Of a DNA stretch of 64,000 bases, positions 25,301-40,300 are shown one piece after another; the stretch's first letter is position 1, and each line of letters begins with the position of its first letter. Source of the stretch: Limnephilus marmoratus (taxonomy: Eukaryota; Arthropoda; Insecta; Trichoptera; Limnephilidae); assembly GCA_917880885.1 (NCBI GenBank), contig OU862922.1:1922001-1986000 (forward strand). Direction: 5' to 3'. The position numbers and the translations under genes were made by a program. The notes beneath the pieces were generated by a model that searched no databases, had not been told where the DNA came from, and saw only the letters and a program-made list of their open reading frames with translations.

Positions 25301-28300
25301 CAATTTCTGCCATCGCGGATCTGTTTTTGCAACATTTAGAATTAAGTCGTTTTCTAAATTTAATCGATTCCTCTGTTTGTTTTTTTATTTGGGCCATTGA
25401 CGAAAACGTCAACTCGCACAAGTAAGAGGTGAATCAAGCACTTCAAAGATTCTGTGGTCAATTCTGGGTATTCTAATTTTCTTTTTAACCAAAAGTTATC
25501 CAATTTAACAGACTTGAATTCCAAGTGCAACATTCCATCGGCAGATAATTCCAGCAGATTTTCTTTTAGGTTGGTTTCTAAACTTGCCTCATCTATAGCT
25601 GCATTCAAAAACGGGTTTATGATCCACCTTTTTCCAGCGTTCTGTGATAGTTCTTGCACCGAGAAATAATGACACATTTCTTCTTTCAAATTCTGCAAGA
25701 CAATTTCCATACCAAGTATATATGCTTTGATGTTAATCTCAAACCATTCTCTAGCAAACCTCCTGTTGGTGATCACTGGGTGTCATTCTTTTTTCATTTC
25801 ATTCAATTTGTGATTCCTGAATTTCTCTAGCCACCCCCCCCCCCCCTCCAGGAACCATAATCGTTAAAGGTAAATTGCAGGCGAGGGTAGGGGGTCGCGA
25901 AATATTTTTTACATAATAAGGGGGTCGTGCCATGAAAAAGGTTGAAAAACGCTGATCTAGAAGATACCCACGTTGTAGGAAGGAGGAAGCACAGACGCCG
26001 GCAAATCGTAACATAGCCGAGCTATTGAACTCAAGAACGAGTCAAAGAAGCGACCCGTTTTAATGTGACAAATATCAACCGCGTGCACATGTTAAGCTTG
26101 CGTTTGGCGTACTTCCCGACTATGATACAACGGTGCCGAATGTCAAATACAGATATTACCTAAACATTGTCAACCGAAAATGTTGTTTTTTGCACTCTAG
26201 TTACTGTTTTCCATTTAAGTACCCACCACTCGTATTAATTATTCAAGAGTACCTTTCAAACATTGAGTAGGCCATAATCATATTTTCTTAGATAAATCTG
26301 ATTCCGTCATGCGTTAAACCCTCCTGGAGCTCTCTCCTCTTATTGATAAAACGTATAATTCTCAGATTAACGCTGATGCAGCTAATAACTCTAACCGTTG
26401 GCCATTCGGTGGGCAGACCCCGAATAGATTAATTCCACATTACGAATTCTCCTTACCAGAGATAGCTGGAACTGCCGAGGTGTATAACACAATAATTTAC
26501 GAGGAAACTTCGGTTACAATTCCTTGTACGGGGCTAAACAATAATCCCATTGGAAACCAATATGATATATTATGCATTGAACGTCAGTGGTACATGTTTA
26601 TAATCACCCGAGGCCACGGGGGCCGGCGTGGTGAGTGTGTGCGCCAAAGTGTGCATATAATTGAATTGCAATAGAAAATGTGATGCACTCGGCACAATGG
26701 CCTGATGCAATATGCACTGTTAAAACTGCAGGAGGTGTGATCCGATGATTGATTTTGTGGATTATATCTACAGTCACTTTTACAGCTGTAAATGTTGTTT
26801 TCGTTGGATTAGGTGATAACGATGTGAATTATAGAATGATTAAAATTATTGATATAATGCATTAACAACGTGTCATTTAATTTTGGCAAATTAATGACCA
26901 ATTAAAACCAAATGTTGCAAATGAGCAACAACCCCGGAAACCATTAGTTGGATAATCATCAGGGCAGATCCGGTAGATGTGTCTTTTGGCCGTGAAAATC
27001 TTAAAACGTATCCAAATTAATAAAACGTTTACATTCATAGATTTTTTACAACGTGGTGAAAAGGATATTGCTATTTAATGCACACGTATTTTCTAAGTAT
27101 GAAAATTTTATAAAATACTTCTATTACGATAAGATTATTAAAAAAGAGCTTTTCGCTTAAAGCCGCACTCGGAAAGGAAGCTTTAACCCAGATGCAATTT
27201 TCATCATCTTGATTTTGTATTCTATCTGACACGAATTAATATAGCTGTCAAGAGTAGTTAGCCACGTCAAGGTATTAAAATTTAAATAAGTATAATCTCT
27301 GTGTTGAAATGAAACAAGTATGAAATTCGATCACGTTGGTATCAACTTGAATTCTTCATCTCCCAAAATGATTAAAACGTAAGCCCCATTCACAACTTAT
27401 GACATTAGTATAAAAAATGATAAGTATGAAATTCACACATGGTGAATTACCGAGCGTGTACCCGTGTACTCCCACGTCAAAAACTCCCGGCGGCTAAATT
27501 TGTCAATCTTATGAGTGGGGCGCTCACAATTTCATTTACATATTAAGGTTACGTTTAATGAATAGAATTGAGGTAGTATCTTACAAAACTTCCCTAAACA
27601 AGCGATTAAAATTTAATTAAAAGTTATTATTTAAAAAAAAAAAGACTTTCACCCTTCAAAGGTGTTCCTGGCATTCATTTAAATTTAAGGTGAATTAATT
27701 TTTTCATTTTATTTAAATTTATGTAAGATTGGAGTCGAGGTCAGACTTCAGACTGAAAAGAGTTAAGATGATAAATGCAAGCGAGGTAATTTTAGATAAG
27801 GCTTGATAGAAGAGAGGTTTTTTTTTTTTTTTTTTTTTTTTATTTTTTTTTATTTATTAGAGATAATATATTACAAAATTATTACATAAAATTTATAATA
27901 CATTACTCCCAATGAGTTTAATAAAACTCATTTCGGGAAGGACAATATTATATATCTAAAGGAAAATTATTTTTACATAAGAACACGGAAATCAATGAAC
28001 AATACATAGATTTTTAAATGGACTAGACACACTTGATACAGGTAATTGAAGAATATAATATAAGAGTTACAAAGGAAGACAGATAACTTCGTCACTGGTT
28101 AATAAAGTTGCTGAGAAAATATCCTTTTAGAGCCTTTGCCAATATTTTTTTGTTTGATTCTGGTAGTTTTAGGACATTAGGTAATGCGTTGTATTGCGTA
28201 TGTGCGATGTATTGTAAGGAGTTAATTCCAAATTTAGTTGTGTGTGTAGATGACGATAGGTGTATTTGATTTTGTGATCGTGTTTTGTGCTGGTGTATAT

Positions 28301-31300
28301 CGGAATTAAAGGCTGGTTTAGTGTTGGTGTGTGACGAGTGTTGAATTATTTGTAGGATGGCAGTGGTGATGCTATATTTTGGCAGAATGGTAAAGGGAAG
28401 AATTTGTGTCAGTGAGTATATGTCTTTGACATGCGTATCCCATGGTAGATGGTATATATTTCTTATGGCTCTATTTTGGATTACTTGTATTTCAGATATT
28501 TGTTTCTTAGTAATGGTGCCCCAGATACTAACCAGATAACTTAGGTGAGAGTGGATCAGAGCATAATATGTGGCACGCAGTAAAGCTGTGGGGAGCACAT
28601 CTTGAAGTCGATAGAGTACACCAGTTATCGGGGAAATTTTGGATTTAACATATTCAACATGGGAGTTCCACGATAGGTTAGAATCTATGAATAACCCTAA
28701 ATATTTCGTTACTTGTACATTTTGGAGCTTTTCATTTCCAAGAGTAATATTCATTGTAATGTAATCTTTTTTCCCGAAAGTGAGGTAGTGAGTTTTTTTG
28801 ACATTGAGGCTTAATTTATTTATCCGCAACCATTTAGCTAACTTTGCGAGATCTTTATTCATTAGAGATTCAAGTTCCCTCAGATTTTTACAACGATAAT
28901 AGATCACAGTATTATCAGCGTAAAGTTGAAGTTTTCCCAAGATGCCGCATTTAGTTATATCATTGATGTATAGTAAGAAAAGTAGTGGTCCTAGAATCGA
29001 GCCCTGTGGCACTCCACATGTGATTTTTCCAAAGCCGCTTAGGTTCCCTTCGATGTCGACAAGGCAATATCTATCAGATAGGTAGCTTCGGAGGAGCTTT
29101 AAAGATTTTCCGACTATACCCAAATGTTCCATTTTTTGTAGGAGTATTTCATGATCAACTGTATCAAAGGCTTTTTTTAGATCTATAAAAATAGCTGCTA
29201 CATATTCGCCCTGGTCTATGTACTGCTGAATGTTCGAGATGAAATCGAAGGTGGCACATTGGGTACTGGAGTTTTTTCGAAAGCCATATTGCTGTGGTGT
29301 TAGGATATTGTTGTTAGAGATGTATTTTAGAAGTCTATCCTTGATAATAGTCTCGAACACCTTTGAAAATACTGATAAAACCGATATTGGGCGATAGTTA
29401 GAAATACATTTTTTGCAGCCTTCTTTATAAATTGGTATAATTTTTGCTAGCTTTAATTGGTTTGGGAATACTCCCGAGCCTATAGAGGAATTGATAAGTT
29501 GCGCTAGGTGCTCAGCTAGTTCTTCTTTACAGGTTTTCAGGATGTACGGGGTTACTCCATCGATACCTGCCGCTGCATTCGACCTAAGTTTCGAGATGAT
29601 CCTTAATACCTCAGCCTTATTTGTCCTAGCCATATATAAGGATTGACTTGCCTTTGGTTCTACATATATAGTATTACAGTCATCCGGGAATGATAGAATG
29701 GCAGCTGCCAACTTTTCTCCAACTGATAAGAAAAATTCATTAAATGCTGAAGCTATTTCACTGGGTCCCCTAAGCTCACAATTATTTACGATGAGAGATT
29801 CAATGGTGTTGGAGGGTTTATGTGCACGGTTAGATAAAATTGAGTTAATGGTTTTCCAAGTTTTACTAGGGTTATTCAGGTTTTGTTGAAGGCTATTGGC
29901 ATAATATTTGTTTTTCAAACTTCTCCTATAATTAGTTATTAAGTTTCTCAGTTTATTTTTATGGACTACAAGAGACATATTTCCTGGGTCTTGTTTCCAC
30001 TGCTTGTGAAGCTGGTTTCTTTCTTTGATCAGCGAATTCAGTTTAGAATCGAACCACGGTGTATTTAAATGTTGTCGATTAGCTATTTTCACTTTAGGTG
30101 TCGTTTTACCTGCTTCTATTGCATTTTTGACATAATCGTTAAAATCTTTATAACTGTCTTCTTGTTTGGATGAGTTGATGGTAAATTTGTTAGCTGCAAG
30201 ATAAGATTTTACTGCCATATTGTTGATGATAGGTTTTGTAAGGCGTGGCTTGTTCCTATTATTAGACCATTTTTTTAGGTTATTCTTGAAATCAATAATA
30301 AGAATGTTATGGTCACTAAGTGAGTCATCTATGTTCGATATGGTAATTGGAATGTTTAGTCTATTTGATATGATGTGATCTATGAGGGTGCTGCTTGTGT
30401 TAGTGACTCTAGTGGGAAATGATTTGTTTTGTATTGAGAAATTGTATGTTTCTAAGGTGTTGAGGTAATTTAAAGAAGAGGATGTGTTTATGGTAGTGTC
30501 AATATTAAAGTCTCCGAGTATTAATGTATCTTGTCTGCTTTTGTCTAGTATTTTTTCCAAATGTGTCAGGAAATCGTGTATATTAGGGTTGGGTTTCCGA
30601 TAGATGGCATAAATGTTAACCGGTTTCCTATCCTTGCTACATACACTTATACCTAAAAATGAATTTTCGTTTGAAAATTTATCAATGATGGAGAACTTCA
30701 TAGAATCCAGTACATATATGGCTACACCACCTCCTGCCTCCTTGGGGCGAGAGGCAAACGCACAATTGTAGCCTTTTAATCCAAAAAACTTTTCTTCTCC
30801 AACATCAAGCCATGTTTCAGTGATGACAAGGACATGAACAATATCGCGTAATCCTCTGAGTTTTTCTTCAATTTCATCAAGTTTGTTCCGGATGCTTCTC
30901 GCGTTCATGTACATTATTCGAAGACAGCTATTCACAGGAGTATACTCATCGATAGTTAAGCACTTGCGTTCGTGTCTATTACACTCCATAGTCTATTGTA
31001 GCTAGGTCCTTTTTTAGTGCAGCTTTGTAGGCAGGGCAGTTGTCCCTGTCTCCAGTCGAATGCGCAGCGGGCTTTCCAAATCTAGTGCACGTAGCGCAGA
31101 CTGGTTTGGCCGCAGTATTAGGACAGGATTCAGTAGCATGGTTCTCTTCAGCACAGTGTCCACATCTAAGAGTGTCTCTGCAGTATTTGTAAGAGTGTCC
31201 AATCATTTGGCACTTAGTACATACGGTGAGTCCAGTGAAATCTCTGACACGGCACACGGTCCAGTTGACGAATACCTTCTCCTGTTCCACCAGCAGTTTA

Positions 31301-34300
31301 CGTAATGTAGCGGGCATCTCATATACGCGATGACAGGTGGTTCCGTTTCGAGCGCCGGCCAGGTGACTCAGCTTACAGGTTGTTATTGCTCCCTCGATGT
31401 CCTGTATATTGGGAACGCTCGTGAGGGCGATCCTCAAGAATTCAGCGTCGTTAAGGTCCCGCGGTACGTTAAAAAATATTAACCTTGGGAGTCTCTTTGT
31501 AGGAAGTCGAGCCTTAAGTGTGCTTGAGTTTAGTGCAAAGCATGGTGCCTTTAATAACTTTTCTTGCTCACCTGTGGTTGCCGTGTTTAAGAGGACACCT
31601 TTGTTCCTAATTTTGCGAATCCCGGTTATCCGAACGCCTAGCTCGGATGGCCGAATCACATCTTGAATCATTTTTTTTGTTCCATCGCTGTCCTTGGTGG
31701 CATCTGTATCTGTTGGGAAGATGCAGATGGCTGGCCTTGGCGCTCCGACGCGATGTCCAGATTGGGTAATCGGTGGGGGTTGGTGATCGACATTTGACAC
31801 ATTTTGTTTTCGCACAATATCCGCAAATGACAAGCTAGCCTCCGTTGCCACGGCTACTCTTCTCATCACGGGTCCTAGGTCAGACTCTAGATGGATGATT
31901 TTTTGCTCCAGGTGCATTTTGTCCTCTTTTTCATGGCGTATTTTGATTTCCGCCATTTTTAATTGAGCAGTTACTGACGCCAAATCAGCACGCATCGTCT
32001 CGCGCTCCAACAACAATTGAGAAACGGCTCTGAAAACTTCAGAGACATTTCTGGATATCTTCAGTTGCTGATCCTTGGAGACCTTCGATTGTTTCTCGGC
32101 CAAGACTTCTTGAAGGGCTGTCAGATGAGCTTGCGCTTCATTAAGCACGTCAACTCCAGAAACGCTTGGAAATTTTGTTTCTTTGCTGTCCGAGCAATGA
32201 GAAGACGTATCGTGGTCATCCTCTTCTAAATCCTCAACAAGAACGCACCTTCCTCCATCTTCCATATTAGGAGACATCGTTATGTCCAGCGGGCGTTTTT
32301 TCTGGCGATGCATTACGTACGAATTTTTTTTTTTTTTTTTAAACATACAATTTTTTCCAATTATTATTTTAAAATGGGATGATTAATTTAAATATAATTA
32401 AAAAATTACTGCGACAAAAAATATCTTTTTAATTAAAAAACATTAAAAAAAAAAGAAAAAAAAAATATATGTATATAAAAAATATAATATAATATTGTTT
32501 GTCTGGGGATCGAACCGTTCTCCTCAGTAAATGACTAAAACGGCCGATTGACACCACTCTACCAACTACGCCAGTTCACAGGTAGTTGCAATCGAGATTT
32601 ATGACCTATATTAAGATGTCAATATCGAAAATTGTCAATGGAATGTATTTTAACTGTTTTTATTTCACAACTCAAAAACACTGATTATGTTTAATTAGCA
32701 CTTAAAGTCGTTTGCAATTCACTTAATGCTAGTTGTTTCAATTGGTGTATATTTTGTTTATTGTTATTATTCACTTGAACTGGCATCCAAAGTGAAGACA
32801 TATAACTTTGAGATCACTTTTAAATCCTTTTTTAAACATTTTCCGTTTGAGTTTCGGTAAAACAGACACATAAGGATAAATCCTACACCGAGTTTTATAA
32901 ATGTACACAGAAATTTCAGTTAGTTAAACACTTTTATTATGAATTGTCAAAACTTTACTAGGGAAAAAATATCCTAGCTTCACTAAGTGTCAATTTTTTT
33001 AGTAAATTCACTATTTGAGCATTTCCCGGTAGAATACCGGGAAGACAAACACACCGGGCGATAGTCCGAGAAAAATACTGCACCTCAGCAACGAATTCGT
33101 TTTAATTTGCACACTTTTTCAATGTTATTATTTTTATGAATAGGGAGCTAAGAAATAAGCGACAATTCTTGGAACTAAAATAGTTGTTTTTTTTTACATT
33201 AGCTCCACACAGGAGGCCCTGAAGAAAAAAAATCCCCTTAGGTCCTATGTCATCGTCGAGGATGCTGTGTGGAGGGTCTTTTTAGGGAAGCAAGAAGGGG
33301 AAGTTCTGGGAAGGAAAAATGTATGAGGGGTGGGTGGGAATCTGGGAGTCAGTATGTCCAGGACATATGAGTCCATCCCTCCCACTGCGGTAAGGCGGTG
33401 TTCCCGCAGGAGAGATTAAAATTCTCCCTCTATAATTCTCTCCTGATCCGGCCTATCAACGCAGTTGGTGGGCAGATGCATCCACTGTCAAGATCCGGAA
33501 AAACCTCACCCCATGAACCCGTGCACCCCTGCTAAGTCACAAAACGTAGCGAACCACTTGGGGTGACCTATGGCAGAGGTGTTGGTTGTCCAATAAATGG
33601 TTCCCGGGGCAGTTGTACCCATTGCCGCCTACCAAATGTTTAAAGGGAAACAGCTAAAAAACACATGAGTTAAAATTTCCATTTTGAACTACAGTAAGTA
33701 CGTAGTCTGGAGAGTCACGCACGTGATTTAAAAAAAGTTAGACGGACGGAGCAATGTCAAATTCTCATTCGTTCAAGTGTGGAAATTTATTTTTTAAAAA
33801 AATGGGGATTTGTTGCAAACACGTTTTATATGGTCTACGTTAAGTGGATAACTAGATTTGAGGTGTTATATTACAATATAACGCGTCATAAATTGAATTA
33901 TTTTGGATTATTATTATCATTAGTTTAATTTTGTCATCCGATTTCCTTATATTTCCTTATTAATTCCACTTCTCAAAAATTTTGGGAATGGTATAGACCC
34001 AGTTGCTCCAAAAAGAGCGACTCACCAGCTGTGAGGCGTATCAAAAAGTATTACGAATTTCAATGACAGAAATAACATTAATTTTAGTCACCAAGTTCCC
34101 TCTAACAGCGAGCAAATGTCATCAGATACGCAGAACATAATTCTCATCTTGTATAAAAAACTGGTCGTAAAGAATTAGCTCGAATCGCGATAAGATCCAT
34201 CTGTCATAATAGGTCTTCCACGAATTAAACCCGATTAACCAAACACTATAATTTAAATCATCGGATCGATTGACCACTGACGTACCTGGATAATTACATA

Positions 34301-37300
34301 TATTTTATTACTTTTGCGGTTTTGATAACGTGTAAAAGGATTCGGAATAACAAGCGAAGGCTTTTTTATTTGGTCAATCATTGTAGGATAATTATGAAAC
34401 GAAAGAGGGTAATTAATTTTCGATTCGCCACAGAATATAAATAACGGTGAGTTAACATTATATTTTATCTTTGAAAATGATGGACTTGTTCAGTATCGCC
34501 ATATTTACTTACTCTCCTCTATAATAAATAATAAACATAACGTTTTTTGACAAAAACATATTAATCTCAACCAATAGGAGCCTTCAATCAAAGCGGCCCG
34601 GCCAATGAGCGCAGTTGATACGTCACAGGTGCAGTAATCGTCATTTCCGTTTCATCCGAAATCCAAATCGCAACAGGGCTATAGGTTTCACTTCAAAAAG
34701 AGACCACGTGACAGAGTTATTATATTATCGAGCTAAACCCAAAGGATCAGGGTTCAAATCTCGACAAGGATGAATACAAAAAAATCTTCCTTAGGTTCAA
34801 TGAATTGTATTTTTTTTTAAATGATTTAAAAAGGAACAAATTCATTATGATTTTGTTACTAAGTTTGGCTGGTTTTGCGTAATACTTTTGTATGATAGCT
34901 ATTTCGACAATCGAAGCCACATTCAAACTTACAGTCGAAATAGCTGTCAGGCAAAGCCACCCACATCTAGCGCTATTATTAATTAACTAACTCACAATTC
35001 AAATAAATTCAAAAACTGTTTTGCAAGGCTAATGGAATCAATAAATCAATATTTATAGATTTTTGTTGGGTATTCGTACATAGGCAGCTAACTGTACAGT
35101 AAATTCAAGACCAACTCCACTATAAACAAATAATGCTCGGGAGGAGCAGTTACGCGGCGTTTTTCATAAAAAACTTAAATTTCGATGTGAGACGAAAATA
35201 CCCAACCAAAGTGAATAATTATTTTTTAAATCAAAAGGTATAGCAAACTCTAAACTTTATTTATTAGTGCTTTATTTATTTATTAAGTGTTTTAAGATAT
35301 GATATGTAGGCCATTATATAATTTAATTTTGCACGATTTTAGAGGCAACTTTGGCATTTTTTTTGTTAGTTAATTGAAATTATTAAAAAATAATATTGCC
35401 CGGACCTACTGTTTTAATATAATAAAAAATAAAATATAAGAAATTGTACAAAAGGCGTTTTTTAGATAGAAACTTTAACTTGGGGACGACAAATTTGTGT
35501 TTCAACGTAAATAAGTCGCTGAAATTTAAATTTACGCCTGTCAAATTGCTTTTTTAATAATGTTTGTAATAATATTAATAATTTAATATTTTAATAATTT
35601 TTAATAATATTTGCTTTTTGTACTAATCTCTGTTTTTCCGCTTTTCGTTTTAATGTTTTTTCCATTATTATTTTCTCTTGTCTTTTCTTTTTATTTCTTT
35701 CATTTTCTCTGTTCTGTATTTCTTATAAATTTTATTAACAATTTTTTTTTCCAAAATACATGTTTTTTTTAATGAATAAAATGTAATAATGTGTATATTT
35801 TATATACCTGTCTCAATTAAAAAAAAAAAGTAAATGTCAACAGAACCCGTTGACAAACTGATATCAATCAGTTTAACGGGACTTAATTTAAAAATGTAAA
35901 AAAACTGTAAATAAATAATAAAGGAATTTTATTAATAAAACATAAAATAATTATATATGTTTCATCATGTTCTTGCATAGTAAATAGAGTAAATTTGTTA
36001 TCTATCTATATACGTAAAAAATAATCCCTGTTCCCCTTGGTCACGCCATAACTTCAGAACGACTTTACCATTTTATTCTTTACTATTTCATTCATCTTTT
36101 TTCTGAAGGTTCTTTCAGAAAGAAAAATTAAGAAAATTGGATAAATTCCGAAAACCAAACGACGATTTTAACTTCGTACGTTAGACAGTTCGCGCGTTTG
36201 AAGAAATTGAATTTAGCAGGCAGCTGTTTTTTTATATTAAAAGAATTGTCTATGGATTTCTTAAATTATAGATATATTAAATAGGTACCTAAGTTAGGTA
36301 CCAAATTTGATTGATTTTTCTTATAATATACAAAAATGAATATTTGTAATATGCGAAAAATGAAAATTTGAATATAAAAATCGTAATAGGTGGCACGCGA
36401 GCTGTTTGAAAACTGAATGTACTGGGACTGAATATATGCAACGCTAGAGGGGGTTTTGCGGGACGGGGATGGGAGAGGGTGGGCGGGGAAGATGGAAGAA
36501 GAACGCGGGAGGGGGAGGGGATGCGGGAGAGGAACGGGGAGGCAAGGGGAAGGACATGCAGGAAGAAACAATAAATTTATTTCTTTGAATATGGCATTGC
36601 AACGCATGCCGGGGACCAGCTAGTTTTCAATAATTATCATTAACTCACAAATGACTGCCAAAGTTGCCTCTAATAGCGCGCATTCGTACTATGATAAGTG
36701 CTATATATATACCTTTTGATTTTTAAAAATAATTATTCAATTTTGTCTCAAATCCAAAATTAAGTTTTGTACGAAAAAGGTCGCCGAGCCGTACTCCTTA
36801 ATTAGAAAGCCGTAAAACATAAAGTTCCATTGAAAACTAAATTCAAGGATAGTCAGCCATAAAATATTTAAAAAACTTATAACTATTATTATTGATCTAA
36901 TATTGCTCTAGGTATATTATTAGTTGTTGGTTATTTCATTATATTTAGTACGTGATATCATAGTTTAAACTTCGAAGTATTGTTGTTGAATCACTTTACT
37001 GCGATAACGTTGGTAATTAAAAAAAACTTGATTATGATTTCACAGGGAGGAAACAAATTAACTGGTAAGAGAATGAGTCAATAAATTTTTATTCGATCTC
37101 TGCTTACGTAGGTACCTGATATATTTTATTGAGGCTGTATTTTCAACGGTGGTTTCCGACCAATAAATGCTTCAATGAGAAGGCTAACAAAACATTTTAA
37201 AACCTCAAGGTGACTAATAACGTGATACATTTTTGCAAGAATTAAGCAATTATACAAGTGTATAAAGAAGATGTTTTGAACAAAGTTGTATGCATTATTA

Positions 37301-40300
37301 TTTTAAGCATAGGAAATGTTTGAAACCTTCAAACCCCCGCGAAAGTTTCTGGATTATTACAATCACGTGACAAATCTAATCACTTTGCAACAGATGTTGG
37401 TACAAAGCAGCACAAGATTTTTTAAAATTTTAATCATTTTGTCACTGATGCTTCTACAAAGCAACACGCGATTTTTTCATATTATAATCATTGATGCAAT
37501 CTACTCTGAAACAACAATCATTTTGCCACAGATGTTGCCATACAGCAACACGTGATTTTTTCAAACTGTAATCATTTTGCCACAGATGTAGCTATAAAGC
37601 AACATGTGATTTTTTCTTACTCTAACCATTTTGCCACAGATGTTGCCATAAAGCAACACGTGTATTTTCATACCCTAATCATTTTGCCACAGATGTTGTG
37701 TAAAGCATCACGTAATTTTTTTTACACTTTAATCATTTTTCTAGAGATGTTGCTATAAAGCAACACATTATTTTTTCATAATCTAGTCATTTTGCAACAG
37801 ATGTTGCTATAAAGCAACACATTTCAACACGTTTCATACTCTAATCATTTTGCCATAGATGTTGCTATAACGCAACACGTTTTTTTTTTCGTACTATATT
37901 CATTTTGCCAAAGATGTTCCTACAAAGCAACACGTAATTTCGGAAAATAAAAATAAAAAACTATCATTTAACTACAAAAATATGTTATCTGAACTAAAAT
38001 GGTCGTAACAGATTAGATTTTTCTACGATATATATGTGTCACTGATGATTCTATCTCCACCTTAAGGAAACTACCTGTTGTTATTAATAATTATTATAAA
38101 ACAATGAAGCTACGAGTGTAATTCTCATGTAGGAGTCAGAATTCCGTGTATATACCACAAAAAAGGATTAAAAAACTCGTACTAAAAAACCAACCACCAT
38201 CCGGAATCGTTCAATATAAAGTGATATCATAAGGGAGTGTGGGAAACGTTCACAGAGAGGTCCGCTTTGCTCAGCCGTAGGTTAGTCATTTTACATTTAT
38301 ACCTTCAGTTAAACCACGCTTAGTTTCTTTTTAGTTTTACTCCGATTGTTATCGGTTTAACTATTAACATTATGCATGCAGCAGGTTTACATTTAATATT
38401 ATTTATGTATATTAAATTTATGTTATCTATTGGCCATAGCAGCTTTATGATAAATTACAGTGTTTAGAGTTTATAAACGTTATCTATTTGTGCAAAGTGT
38501 AGGATTTTAAACAAATTAAACACGTTTTATGATTTATAGCAAACGAACTATATTCTAGGTGATTGTAATATTAGTTGGGAATTTAATAAGAATTCGTAGC
38601 TAATATCTGAAGCTAATTTTTAGTGAGAAATTAAAAAAAGGTTCATTTTAATTACGGTGACCGGACAACTCAGAACCTCTTTTAAAGAATCGTTAAAAGT
38701 GATGAAAAAATAAATAAAAAAATGGTTAAGTAGGTAACGTTCGGTTAGGGTTATTTTAATATGATTATTTTCATAGCTTTCAATGACTTTTCAAAGAGGT
38801 GTTAAGTTGACTTGATTCTGAGTTGGCATGGAACGATGAAACCTTAAATACGTTAATTTGATACTAGTGCAGACATGTGAAAAATCACGGGTTTTTATAA
38901 TTCAAATGGTACATTAAAATAATCTTCTGTTAAAATATTATATTCTAGGTAAGCTAAGTATCTAATTTATATTCATTTAAAAATTCATTATTTGAAATCT
39001 GTTTTCCATTTGTTTAATTTTTTTGCAGATTTCGTGATTTTTCAATTAACATTAGGTACCCACTTTATCGCTTTTCTCAATTTTCAAAGATTCGGTTCCA
39101 AATTCAAAACACGAATATTAAATTTAAAACAAATTTTATTTTATTGAACCAGATTTAAACTGATTTAACGCAGAAATAATTAACGCATATCACAAACCAC
39201 GCAATAAGCACGTTTGATTCACACAGTAAATCCACAAAAATATTACATAAGATAGAAGTTACACCAAATTATAATGCCCTAAAATAAACATCGAATAAAA
39301 AAGAAAACTAGACGTGCCTTCCATATATATTTGAGTGAAAACAAATGTCCCTTGTGGTTCATTTAGCAAGGGTTCTATCTCAATTACACTCAACTGACAT
39401 CGTAGATCTCCATGCCAGATTGGCCAAATATTTGGGTCACAATACATGTCCACAAGGCATTCCTTGTTTTCTTCTCTATATGAAAATAATTAGAATTCTG
39501 TATATAGTTGCGACTTCTTTGAAAAGATACCATGTTAAAGATGCGTGGAACCAAAATGAAAATAATTAGAATTCTGTATATAGTTTCGACTTCTTTGAAA
39601 AGATACCATGTTAAAGATGCGTGGAACCAAAATGAAAATAATTAGAATTCTGTATATAGTTTCGACTTCTTTGAAAAGACACCATGTTAAAGATGCGCGG
39701 AACCAAAATGAAAATAATTAGAATTCTGTATATAGTTTCGACTTCTTTGAAAAGATACCATGTTAAAGATGCGTGGAACCAAAATGAAAATAATTAGAAT
39801 TCTGTATATAGTTTCCACTTCTTTGAAAAGATACCATGTTAAAGATGCGTGGAACCAAAATGAAAATAAATAGAATTCTGTATATGTATAATTTCGACTT
39901 CTTTGAAAAGTAACCATGTTGCGTGGAACCAAAATATTAGATTGGATTTGATTGGATTGGATCGACAAGTTTGTTATCTGTCATGTTTATTACACGATTG
40001 ACATTGCGATTTTTACTGATTTGAATTTGACAGAAAGTAGTAATATTTTTACTCAGTTTTTAAACCTTTTAACGAAGAAATGCGTTGATGAATGTAGTTT
40101 GCAATCTTTAGAGCACAGGCGTTGGGTAGGAATGCTGTCATTGATCTATGACCCCTTCGGCACCTGAAATTCGTCACTGAAACACAACCATCGCGCGACC
40201 AAAATGTGTACACGGCTGACATTAATTTGTCACATGAGAATGTGTCGCTTCGGTTGTGGAACGATTTGTCGGTCTCTGTGTTCCTCCTACAATACGGGTC

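Noticed and set aside
26480..26674. 64-codon open frame
   Set aside because: No domain, no family match, ordinary length for chance.
37316..37758. Open frames in the 54-bp satellite
   Set aside because: Repeat artefact with unit length divisible by three in part of the array.
39687..39968. Minus-strand 93-codon frame with internal repeats
   Set aside because: Product of the 76-bp tandem array; no conserved protein features.
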